From CBFHMJ01 sp965656875 (GTDB taxonomy: Bacteria; Pseudomonadota; Gammaproteobacteria; Enterobacterales; Alteromonadaceae), in assembly GCA_965656875.1 (NCBI GenBank), contig CBFHMJ010000021.1:1-64000 (forward strand): a stretch of 64,000 bases of DNA, written 5' to 3'. Position numbers and translations under genes: made by a program. Numbering within the stretch: the first letter of the stretch is position 1; each line of letters opens with the position of its first letter. A model generated the notes under the pieces. That model saw only the letters and a program-made list of their open reading frames with translations, ran no database searches and was not told where the DNA came from. Below are positions 53,284 through 61,891 of the stretch, piece by piece.

Positions 53284-56200
53284 TTATAGATATGGTGTAC
53301 ATCGTACTAATTTACCTGCACCACCACCGCAACCATGATCATTACAGGCTTCAACAGCAACATGGACCATATCTCCTCCTCTTGGAGAAATAACAATACT
53401 AGTGGAAGAAGTTGATGCTATGTGTCTGTTATCTTCGTAGATTTTATAGTGCGTTGCATTTGTAACTGGTGACCAATAGGCTGCAATTTCGTTACAGTAA
53501 TAATTACTTCCAGGTCGCCCTGTACCGGCAGCATTTACCCATGACACGGAGTCAGGTACTGTTGCTCTTGCACGCTCCTGTGTTACGTTGATAGTTCTAT
53601 GTACCGTTACTGAATGGATAGTACTGGAACCAACTTTGTAAATACGATCACGTTTTTGAGGTTGCTTACACGAGCGTGTTTCTGTCGTGGCATTTTTTGT
53701 TTGCCACGCCGAACAGCTGTGAACATTCCCATTGTTAACCCAGGAAGTTGCAGTTACGGATACATTTCTTGTTTGTGACTTATTAATTTCCCGAGCTTCA
53801 GTTCGTGAGTTGCCATTGTTAGTAACTATGCCAGTTTCCAGGCATCGGCGTTTTGGCGTTACAGTACGAGTTTGTTTCTGTTTATAAGTTCTTGATTGTG
53901 GAAAGTTTATTGTTTGATTGCTTGGTGCGGGAGACCATGCTGAATATGAGTGCCCTCCTCCTGAGTTTGTCCAACCAGAAGCGGTTGATGCATCTTCGAA
54001 TGTGCAACCAGCGATACTTTCATCGTCCACTGACCTGTTTGTTAATTTGATAGTCCACGTACCTGACTGAACATTACATTGATAGTTTTGTTTCTGATCT
54101 TGCTTACAAGTCCTTTCACGAATGTAGGCCAGACCATTATTTGCTGAACGACCTGTATTACGCCAGGCTGAACACGAGTATAAACTTCCCCAATACGAAC
54201 TTCCTGATTTTGATACATCAGCGACCCGAGTTGTATGATCAGTGATTGTTCTGGTATGAGTGATAAGACTACCGGAGTGTTTGATGGTGCCCGTTTGTTC
54301 GCATTGTAATCGTTTCTGCTCAGTTCGTTTCTGTTTCTGAGTAAAAGGTCGTGTTTGAGTAAAATCACTTGTTTTTCCAGTACATGATGGTCCCCATCCT
54401 GATGTATAGGATTTTGAACCATCATTTGACCAGCTAGAATAAGCTGAATTAATTGATTTCCATGTACAGGGCTGGGTACGAATATCATTCACGGAAATGT
54501 CTTTGAATTCATAGCGATTATGAACAACGGTTGGACCACGTTTATATGTCCAGGTCAGTTTCTGTTTTTGTTTACATTGACGTATTTCTTCGTAGCTATG
54601 ACCACCATTTGGCTTGTTATTGGTTTGACTCCATGCGCCGCATGAATGTTTACTACCTACATTGATCCATGAAGATTTTGCAACTGCAATACTGGTAGAT
54701 TCTTCACCATTAACATCACGTTTCCGCGTAATACGACTTCCATTAGTTTTCTTGACATTGGTTTGGCGACATTGTAAACGACGTTGTTCATAACGCTGCT
54801 GTGTTTGCTTATAGCTGCGTTTCTGAGTGAAATTGCTGGTCTGATTTTGGGCAACTGGCGTCCAGGCACTATAGCTATGGCGACTACCCGTGTTGGTCCA
54901 GGTCGTATAAGTAGACGAGATAGGGTCCCAGTCGCAAGGTAATACCTGGGACTCTTCGATGTTCACTTTTTTGAACTGGTCGCGGCTGTGAAGTCGTGTG
55001 TTACCAAGCTTATAAGTCCAAACTTTCTTTTGTTGTTGATCACACTGTCGGATTTGGCGGTAGCTGTGTCCGTTATTGATCACGTCATCAGTTTGTGTCC
55101 AGGGACCGCAATTCAATGGATCCTGGTGGTTGCTCCAGGCGGATTGTGTGACGGTCACTGAGCGTGTTTCTTCACCATTAACATCACGTTTCCGTACGAT
55201 GCGATCTCCATTAGTTTTCTCGACATTGGTTTGGCGACATTGTAAATGACGTTGTTCATAACGCTGCTGTGTTTGCTTATAGCTGCGTTTCTGAGTGAAA
55301 TTGCTGGTCTGGTTTTGGGCAACTGGCGTCCAGGCACTATAGCTATGGCGATTACCCGTGTTGGTCCAGGTCGTATAAGTAGATGAGATAGGGTCCCAGT
55401 CGCAAAGTAATTCACGGGACTCTTTGATGTTCACTGTTTTGAACTGGTCGCGGCTGTGAAGTCGTGTGTTACCAAGCTTATAAGTCCAAACTTTCTTTTG
55501 TTGTTGATCACACTGTCGGATTTGGCGGTAGCTGTGTCCGTTATTAATCACGTCATCGGTTTGTGTCCAGGGACCGCAATTCAATGGATCCTGGTGGTTG
55601 CTCCAGGCGGATTGTGTGACGGTCACTGAGCGTGTTTCTTCACCATTAACATCACGTTTCCGTGCGATGCGATCTCCATTAGTTTTCTCGACATTGGTTT
55701 GGCGACATTGTAAATGACGTTGTTCATAACGTTGCTGTGTTTGCTTATAGCTGCGTTTCTGAGTGAAATTGCTGGTCTGGTTTTGGGCAACTGGCGTCCA
55801 GGCACTATAGCTATGGCGACTACCCGTGTTGGTCCAGATCGTATAAGTAGATGGGATAGGGTCCCAGTCGCAAAGTAATTCACGGGACTCTTTGATGTTC
55901 ACTGTTTTGAACTGGTCGCGGCTGTGAAGTTGTGTGTTGCCAAGTTTATAAGTCCAAACTTTCTTTTGTTGTTGATCACACTGTCGGGTTTGACGGTAGC
56001 TGTGTCCGTTATTGATCACGTCATCGGTTTGTGTCCAGGCACCGCAATTCAATGGATCCTGGTGGTTGCTCCAGACGGATTGTGTGACAGTCACGGAACG
56101 CTCTTCTTCACTGCTGATGTCTTTTTTACGTAAAATAGTATTACCTTCGTTTTTTATCACTCCTGTCTCAACACAACGTAATCGCTTTTGCTCATGTCGT

Positions 56201-59200
56201 TTCTGTGTTTGTTTATACGAGCGAGTTTGCTTGAAGTCGTTGACCTGAGCGTTGGCGACGGGGGTCCAGGTACCGTGACTGTGAGGATTACCATCATTTG
56301 TCCAGTTACTGTAAGTCGATGTTGTTGCTTCCCAGCTGCAAACTTGATCACGAGACTGACTACGTTCGTCTGTTTTTGTCTGTTTACGTGAGTGAATCAC
56401 ATTGTTACCGCGTTTGTGCGTCCAGCTGCGTTCAAGGTCCTGTTTACAGGTGCGTTTCTCGCGGTAGCGATGGCCGTTGTCAATGACGTCATCCGTTTTT
56501 GACCAGGTGGAGCAGTGATGCGGTGCGCCTTTGTCTGACCAGCTGGATGCGGTGACGGCGATGTCGGCCGTTTCTTTCCCACTGATATCCCGTGTGTGGC
56601 GGATGGGATCGCCTGTCAGGCGAATGTCACCGGTAATCGCATCTTTTTCCCGTTTTTGTTCCTTACGTGTCTGGGATTGTTTGTAGTCTCGTGACTGAGT
56701 GTAGTTCTGGCTCTGGGTGCCGGGTGCAGGTGTCCAGCTTGTGTGGCTGTGGCGGTTACCGTCGTTGGTCCATTCGGTAAACGTGGAATCTGTTGGCTGC
56801 CAGTTACGTTTTTCACCCGTGGCTGGACGAGACTGTTGTTTATCAACGGTTCTGGCTTCCGTTGCATTGTGTAGCGGCTGTCCATCATGGCTGTACTGAC
56901 GTGTTCGCTGTTGTTTGATGCGGCAGTCGTTGTGTTGATTGAAACGCTGTCCAAAATCAACGGTTTCCGGCGCCGGTGTCCAACCTTTGCAGTCAAATAC
57001 ATCGTCTTTGTCCTGCCAGGTCATGAACTGAACCGTTACCTGACGTGATTCTGTTTTGTCGACAGTGCGTTTATGGGTGAACGGATTGCCGACATTGATG
57101 ACCTGACGGGTTTGCTGATGCAACTCCTGCTGTTGTTCCTGGCGTGACTGAGATTGTTTGTAGCCACGGGTTTGACTGAAGTCGCTGGTCTGGGTGCTGA
57201 TTGCCGGCGTCCAGGCCTGATGTTGAGTCGGCGCTGCGTCGTTGGCCCAGTCCGTATAGACCGACGGCACAACCGTGACGCTGAATGGTGCGAGTGATGC
57301 GGTTTCCTGACCATCGCTGACCTTGATCACGATATTGTTATGTTGGCTAGAGCCCTGACCATTCGGCGAACCGGACAGTTGCCCTGTTGTGGTGTTAAAT
57401 TGTGCCCAGTCCGGTTTGTTGTCGATGCTGAAGGTCAGCGTATCGTTATCATCATCTGCGGCGCGAGGGGTGAAGCTGTAGTGGCGATTTTCATTAACCG
57501 AATTGCGCGACTGACCATCAATAGTCGGGGCGTCGTTGACGTTACTGACCGTCACTGAAAATGTCTGTCGCACCGTGTTTTCCCCATCTGAGACAGTCAG
57601 GGTAACCGGATGCTGACCAACGGCGGCATTGTCTGGCGTGCCGGAGAGTGTGGCGCTGGCTGGATTGAACTGAAGCCAGTTCGGGGTTTGAGTGGCAGTG
57701 AAGGTCAGTTGCGTGTTCGGATCGATATCACTGGCTCGCAGTTTATAGTGGTAGGGCTGATCTTCTGCAACGGCCGTTACCGGCGCGGTGTCGAACACGG
57801 GTGGATCATTGACGTTGATCACGGTAATCGCAAACGGCCCGAGTGCTGCGCTGTCGCCTTTACTATCGGTTACGGTGATGGTGATGTTGTCATAGACACC
57901 CACATCGTCATTACCTGGCTGACCGCTGAGTTCGCCGGTTTGTTGGTTGAAGCTGGCCCAGGCAGGTTTTCCGGTGATGGACAGAGTGAGCGTATCATCG
58001 ACATCTTCATCATCAATGCGTGGAACGAAGTGATACCGGGCGTCTTGCAGTACGGACGGTTCCGGTTTGCCGTCAATGGTGGGAGCCTGATTGAGAATAC
58101 CATCACAGCCTGCGGCGTCGAGTAAGTCTACGGCGGCTTTGGCCTGAATCAGACCAAAGCCGTAAAGGTCATCCCGTCCCGGGCTGCCAAGATCTTTAGC
58201 AGTGAGCTGCATAATATGTCGAATGTCTTTATTAGAGCATTCCGGGTGGTGACTCCAGACGAGTCCCAGCGCACCGGACACATAAGCAGCGGCGACTGAT
58301 GAGCCATCGCCCTGACCATACGTGCTGTTAAGGCGTGTTGAGCGAGCCTGCACCCCGGGTGCGACAAACTCTATCTGGTCATTCTGCTGGGCATAGCGCC
58401 AGCTCACGTTATCTTCATCACTGGCATTCACGGAAATAACCGGATCATAAGATGCCGGATAGAAATACCGGCTGTCACCGCGTCCACCGGCGGCTGCTAC
58501 GATGAGCGTGCCACTGTCCCAGGCGCGTTGCATGGCTTCCTGTTCAGCTTCACTGAGTTTTTGTCCACCAAGGCTGAGGTTGATGATGTCGGCGCCGGCG
58601 GTTTGACAGGCTTCCACGGCGGCAATCAAATCACTGCCGATATAGGGCCACCAGTTAGCTTTGTCGATGATTTTTACGATATGAAGGTTAATGTTATTAC
58701 CCGGGTTTACCCCGGCAGTGCCCACGGCGTTTCCGCCAATCGCGGCAATGGTGCCGGCAACGGCGGTGCCGTGTCCCCAGGTGTCAACATCCCAGCGTCC
58801 CAGGTCACGGGTGGCGTAGCGATCAATCAGATTATGAGAGACTTCGCCGGTGACATTTGCACCATTGGGTAAGTCCTGGTGAGCGAGTTCATAACCGGTA
58901 TCAGCAATACAGAGCGTGATATTGCCGGTAGCAGCATCTGACAGCTGATCGGCCTGAATGTGTTCAATCCCCCAGGGAATGATTTCAGGCGCATCTTTAT
59001 AGTCATATTGCAGGGAGCGAGCCGGGTCTTCTTCTATCAGGCGAATGTCAGGGTGTTGTCGAAGCTCCGCGAGTTGCCGGTTGGACAGCCGGGCGGTCAT
59101 GCCAGCGACAGAGGGCAGGGCGCGAATGGCTTTACCGCCGTGCGCCTGAATGACATCGGTTGCGACCTGTGCGGAGAACAGATTTTCCCGGTTTTCGTTG

Positions 59201-59418
59201 TTGATGTCAGCATTGAGTAAATCGTCGTCATCGTTGTGCAGACGGGCTTGTTTATCAAACAGTACGATGTACCGTTTGTTGTCTTTGACAGCTGCCACGT
59301 TAAAGGGTGGATTAGACGGAGTGAATTCGGCATTTTCCTCAATGGCGGCCTGCCGGGCCTGAGCGACTACCATAGCAAGGGTGAGCAGCGCACCGGAGGA
59401 GTAGAGAATTTTTTTCAT
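53284..59418 (-). CDS. giant secreted S8 protease with Ig-like and tryptophan-rich repeats
   Basis: 2,044 aa. Signal, propeptide (about 45-135) and S8 domain with Asp173 in CIADTGYELAH, His216 in DTWGHGTAVAG and Ser374 in GDGSSVAAAYVSG. The oxyanion Asn is replaced: AAAGGRGDS has Gly312 where relatives have Asn. Three He_PIG/cadherin-like domains (about 440-725) are followed by about nine thrombospondin-like, Trp-rich repeats (725-1960; WTNTGSRHSYSAWTPVAQ, KRSYKQTQQRYEQ) and an FN3-like end (AAYWSPVTNATHYKIYED). Repeats and stalk suggest a surface adhesin or anchored protease. Gly at the oxyanion hole may lower activity. Upstream gap 59419-59639 has the presumed promoter only. Confidence 0.92.
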   Translation of the reverse strand: MKKILYSSGALLTLAMVVAQARQAAIEENAEFTPSNPPFNVAAVKDNKRYIVLFDKQARLHNDDDDLLNADINNENRENLFSAQVATDVIQAHGGKAIRALPSVAGMTARLSNRQLAELRQHPDIRLIEEDPARSLQYDYKDAPEIIPWGIEHIQADQLSDAATGNITLCIADTGYELAHQDLPNGANVTGEVSHNLIDRYATRDLGRWDVDTWGHGTAVAGTIAAIGGNAVGTAGVNPGNNINLHIVKIIDKANWWPYIGSDLIAAVEACQTAGADIINLSLGGQKLSEAEQEAMQRAWDSGTLIVAAAGGRGDSRYFYPASYDPVISVNASDEDNVSWRYAQQNDQIEFVAPGVQARSTRLNSTYGQGDGSSVAAAYVSGALGLVWSHHPECSNKDIRHIMQLTAKDLGSPGRDDLYGFGLIQAKAAVDLLDAAGCDGILNQAPTIDGKPEPSVLQDARYHFVPRIDDEDVDDTLTLSITGKPAWASFNQQTGELSGQPGNDDVGVYDNITITVTDSKGDSAALGPFAITVINVNDPPVFDTAPVTAVAEDQPYHYKLRASDIDPNTQLTFTATQTPNWLQFNPASATLSGTPDNAAVGQHPVTLTVSDGENTVRQTFSVTVSNVNDAPTIDGQSRNSVNENRHYSFTPRAADDDNDTLTFSIDNKPDWAQFNTTTGQLSGSPNGQGSSQHNNIVIKVSDGQETASLAPFSVTVVPSVYTDWANDAAPTQHQAWTPAISTQTSDFSQTRGYKQSQSRQEQQQELHQQTRQVINVGNPFTHKRTVDKTESRQVTVQFMTWQDKDDVFDCKGWTPAPETVDFGQRFNQHNDCRIKQQRTRQYSHDGQPLHNATEARTVDKQQSRPATGEKRNWQPTDSTFTEWTNDGNRHSHTSWTPAPGTQSQNYTQSRDYKQSQTRKEQKREKDAITGDIRLTGDPIRHTRDISGKETADIAVTASSWSDKGAPHHCSTWSKTDDVIDNGHRYREKRTCKQDLERSWTHKRGNNVIHSRKQTKTDERSQSRDQVCSWEATTSTYSNWTNDGNPHSHGTWTPVANAQVNDFKQTRSYKQTQKRHEQKRLRCVETGVIKNEGNTILRKKDISSEEERSVTVTQSVWSNHQDPLNCGAWTQTDDVINNGHSYRQTRQCDQQQKKVWTYKLGNTQLHSRDQFKTVNIKESRELLCDWDPIPSTYTIWTNTGSRHSYSAWTPVAQNQTSNFTQKRSYKQTQQRYEQRHLQCRQTNVEKTNGDRIARKRDVNGEETRSVTVTQSAWSNHQDPLNCGPWTQTDDVINNGHSYRQIRQCDQQQKKVWTYKLGNTRLHSRDQFKTVNIKESRELLCDWDPISSTYTTWTNTGNRHSYSAWTPVAQNQTSNFTQKRSYKQTQQRYEQRHLQCRQTNVEKTNGDRIVRKRDVNGEETRSVTVTQSAWSNHQDPLNCGPWTQTDDVINNGHSYRQIRQCDQQQKKVWTYKLGNTRLHSRDQFKKVNIEESQVLPCDWDPISSTYTTWTNTGSRHSYSAWTPVAQNQTSNFTQKRSYKQTQQRYEQRRLQCRQTNVKKTNGSRITRKRDVNGEESTSIAVAKSSWINVGSKHSCGAWSQTNNKPNGGHSYEEIRQCKQKQKLTWTYKRGPTVVHNRYEFKDISVNDIRTQPCTWKSINSAYSSWSNDGSKSYTSGWGPSCTGKTSDFTQTRPFTQKQKRTEQKRLQCEQTGTIKHSGSLITHTRTITDHTTRVADVSKSGSSYWGSLYSCSAWRNTGRSANNGLAYIRERTCKQDQKQNYQCNVQSGTWTIKLTNRSVDDESIAGCTFEDASTASGWTNSGGGHSYSAWSPAPSNQTINFPQSRTYKQKQTRTVTPKRRCLETGIVTNNGNSRTEAREINKSQTRNVSVTATSWVNNGNVHSCSAWQTKNATTETRSCKQPQKRDRIYKVGSSTIHSVTVHRTINVTQERARATVPDSVSWVNAAGTGRPGSNYYCNEIAAYWSPVTNATHYKIYEDNRHIASTSSTSIVISPRGGDMVHVAVEACNDHGCGGGAGKLVRCTPYL
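54700..56110. repeat. three near-identical 468-bp tandem repeats inside the giant protease gene
   Basis: The segment starting GATGTTCAC recurs at 54958, 55426 and 55894, exactly 468 bp apart, with only a few base differences between copies. Each unit encodes 156 residues, two Trp-rich modules. Neighbouring repeats on both sides are more diverged. Recent expansion is inferred. Confidence 0.9.
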
Positions 59419-59639
59419 AACAATCCTTACCGTCCGGGGGCTTGAACGGTTTCTTCAGGTTGAACGATAAAAGTGAGAATGAGCACTGGATGCTCATTGA
59501 GGACTGTATGTCAGAGCGTTCAGACTGGTGGTGGAAAAGCTGGGAGGAACTGAGAGATGTTTCTTATTGCTGTATAGGATGACGCTTATGGTGCTCCGTA
59601 TACAGCAACGTTGCTGATTAACTGAATGTTGACAGGCGA

Positions 59640-60377
59640 TTAGTAAATCCTTTCTGTGCCCGTCTTCTCACTGGCGGGATCGGTGCCGAAGGGGCCGACG
59701 TTTACAACCGGGTTGCCTGAAAAATAACGTTTATGTGCCAGGAAGTCGGCGCCATGCATAATGACATCTGTCAGGAATCTAATTTTGGAATCTCCCAGAG
59801 TGCCTGAATGGCCTTCGACCTGGAACCAGGATTGTTGTGCGCCGGTGGCTGGATCGGTTCGTAAGCCAAATAATACGGTGCCCCAGTTATTGCCAAGGAA
59901 CGAGTGAGGCAGGCGAATTTCGTATTGTTTACCGCCGCCTGGATAATGGCTGGAGCCGAGAGAACCCTTCCCGATACCGTCGCCTCGTGCCGTTGCTTTA
60001 TCTGACACTGCGGTTCCTTTTCCCCCGGCTGTGCGCCACTTCAGAAAAAGTTCTTTGCCATTAACGGCGACATGGCCACCTCGAAAGGCTTGCCAACCAT
60101 CTATGCTGACAATATCTCTGATAACCGCTTTCTGAACTTTGTTCATGTTGGCTTTGTCTTCGTCGTATTTTGCGGCAATTTCTGCATCGGTTAACCGTTG
60201 GACAACAGATGACTGGACACCTGAGGATGATTTAGCGCTGAGAACGCGTTGAATAATGCCGTGATTTGTTCCGGTATGTTGTGATGTGTTTCCTGTGTGC
60301 CGTTGTGTGACAGGTGGTTGATTTTGGTGGTGCGGTAAGGTCAATTCGTCTTCAGTGGATATGCTGTATCGATACAT
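59640..60377 (-). CDS. QR-motif protein, possible toxin or injection-system cargo
   Basis: 245 aa, no signal peptide. The N-terminal 65 residues carry three spaced hydrophobic-QR motifs (VTQR, IIQR, VVQR) as seen near the start of proteins associated with extracellular contractile injection systems and DUF4157-type toxins. Residues 95-245 form a single domain with GGKQYEIRLPHSFLGNNWGT and SWFQVEGHSGTLGDSKIRFL. I know no named family for it. No immunity gene lies beside it. The protease gene starts 222 bp downstream on the same strand, so a shared transcript is possible. Confidence 0.5.
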   Translation of the reverse strand: MYRYSISTEDELTLPHHQNQPPVTQRHTGNTSQHTGTNHGIIQRVLSAKSSSGVQSSVVQRLTDAEIAAKYDEDKANMNKVQKAVIRDIVSIDGWQAFRGGHVAVNGKELFLKWRTAGGKGTAVSDKATARGDGIGKGSLGSSHYPGGGKQYEIRLPHSFLGNNWGTVLFGLRTDPATGAQQSWFQVEGHSGTLGDSKIRFLTDVIMHGADFLAHKRYFSGNPVVNVGPFGTDPASEKTGTERIY

Positions 60378-60640
60378 AGGATACCTCGTTTACATTGTTG
60401 GACGTGACTGGCAGGGATTATTTTGCTCTCAAGTTCCTATAATGGATTGACGACAGGTGGAAGAGATTGTGAACCAGGAATCATGTAGCCAAGAGGGGCG
60501 TTAAGGAGCGGGTTGTCGCAAATTATTACACTAGCAAGTTTACTTTCTGGTTGTCAGTTATTGAATTTGAAATTACACTTTTCAGTGTAGTTTTGGTGGT
60601 CATATCAGGCTTCCGACAGTTCAATGATAAAGGTAAATAA

Positions 60641-61291
60641 ATGAAAGTATTACTAACCGGGGCAACAGGTATGATCGGTGGCCTGATTTTACGGCAGTGT
60701 CTGGTTGATTCGAGAGTGACTTCTGTGGTGAGCCTGGTGCGACGTGCCAGCGGTGTGAGTCATGAGAAGTTGCAGGAAGTCGTCGTGAAAGATTTTATGG
60801 ATCTTGCTCCTCACCAGACAGCACTTCAAGGCATTGATGTTGTCTTTTATTGTCTTGGCGCTTATACCGGTGCGGTATCACGAGACACACTCCATCAGGT
60901 GACGGTGGATTACCCGATTGTGCTGTCAAATATCCTTGAGAACAGTGATGTCGTTCGTTTTTGTTTGTTGAGTGGTATGGGGGCCGACAGAACGATGCAA
61001 GCCAGGGCATCGTTTGCAAAAGATAAAGGCGAAGTAGAGGCTGCATTATCGGCACGTCATCATGAATTCCATGCGTTTCGTCCGGGTTATATTTATCCCG
61101 TCCAGAAACGAAAAGAGCCAAATGTGATGTATCGAGTCTCGCGGGCTTTATATCCATTATTCAGACTACTCGGCAACAACTTTAGTATTAAATCAACGGA
61201 ACTGGCGTCAGTTATGTTCAAGGTTGGTATTGATGGCCATAAAGAAGAAGTCATGGAAAACAGGGATATGTTGGCACTTCTGTCTGTTTAG
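60641..61291 (+). CDS. NAD(P)-binding Rossmann protein (HTATIP2/atypical SDR type)
   Basis: 216 aa. N-terminal dinucleotide motif VLLTGATGMIGGLILRQC. DVVFYCLGAYTGAVS and CLLSGMGADRTMQARASFAK match atypical short-chain dehydrogenases of the HTATIP2/NmrA-like branch, which may act as redox sensors or on unknown substrates. RPGYIYPVQKRKEP is the usual post-core turn. Ends 21 bp before the second hairpin array. Confidence 0.85.
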   Translation: MKVLLTGATGMIGGLILRQCLVDSRVTSVVSLVRRASGVSHEKLQEVVVKDFMDLAPHQTALQGIDVVFYCLGAYTGAVSRDTLHQVTVDYPIVLSNILENSDVVRFCLLSGMGADRTMQARASFAKDKGEVEAALSARHHEFHAFRPGYIYPVQKRKEPNVMYRVSRALYPLFRLLGNNFSIKSTELASVMFKVGIDGHKEEVMENRDMLALLSV

Positions 61292-61311
61292 CAATTTAGT
61301 AAGAATTAACA

Positions 61312-61838
61312 GGACACCCACTTTTTAATGATGGGTGTCCTGATAAAAAATCGTGACGATTAAGGTTCAAATTAACACTTCCATCTAGACAAAATTAAAC
61401 GGAGAAATTAAACGGACACCCACGTTTTAATGGTGGGTGTCCTGATAAGAAACCACGACATTTACGGTTCAAATTAACGTTTCCACTCAGACGAAATTAA
61501 CCGGACACCCACGTTTTATGGTTGGGTGTCCTGATAAAAAATCGTGACGATTACGGTTCAAATCAGCGCTTTCATCCAGACAAAATTAACCGGACACCCA
61601 CGTTTTAATGATGGGTGTCCTGATAAAAAATGGTGACGATTAAGGTTCAAATTAACACTTCCATCCAGACGAAATTAACCGGACACCCATGTTTTAATGA
61701 TGGGTGTCCTGATAAGACATCCTTACTCTTCACGCAAGTTCTACCCGGTTTCTGCCGGCTCGTTTGGCGTTGTAAAGTGCCTGGTCAGCGTCGGCCAGAA
61801 GAATTAACAGGACACCCATGTTTTAATGATGGGTGTCC
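61312..61838. repeat. six-copy hairpin array, mainly 89-bp period
   Basis: Hairpins at 61312, 61414, 61503, 61592, 61681 and 61810, with arms GGACACCCAC/T and ATGGGTGTCC around TTTTAA loops, each followed by TGATAA. Spacing is 102, 89, 89, 89 and 129 bp. The 60-bp spacers (AATCGTGACGATTA, GGTTCAAATTAAC, CCAGACAAAATTAACC) differ from the 84-bp spacers of the other two arrays, yet the hairpins are the same. The fifth spacer carries a diguanylate cyclase gene end. Confidence 0.9.
61730..61801 (-). pseudogene. 3' end of a GGDEF diguanylate cyclase gene inside the array
   Basis: On the minus strand, 23 codons and a TGA stop read LLADADQ then ALYNAKRAGRNRVELA. This is the invariant end of GGDEF domains (ADxALYxAKxxGRNRV). 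No upstream part exists: hairpin-associated sequence begins directly beyond the first codon. The fragment ends about 20 bp from a hairpin, as it would at an intact cyclase gene with a hairpin at its 3' end. Confidence 0.85.
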
Positions 61839-61891
61839 TGATAAGAAATCGTAACGTTTATGGTTCAAATAACGCGTGCCTTCATAACGTT

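Noticed and set aside
57610..58125. 171-codon frame opposite the giant protease
   Set aside because: Shadow of the Ig-like domain region on the other strand.
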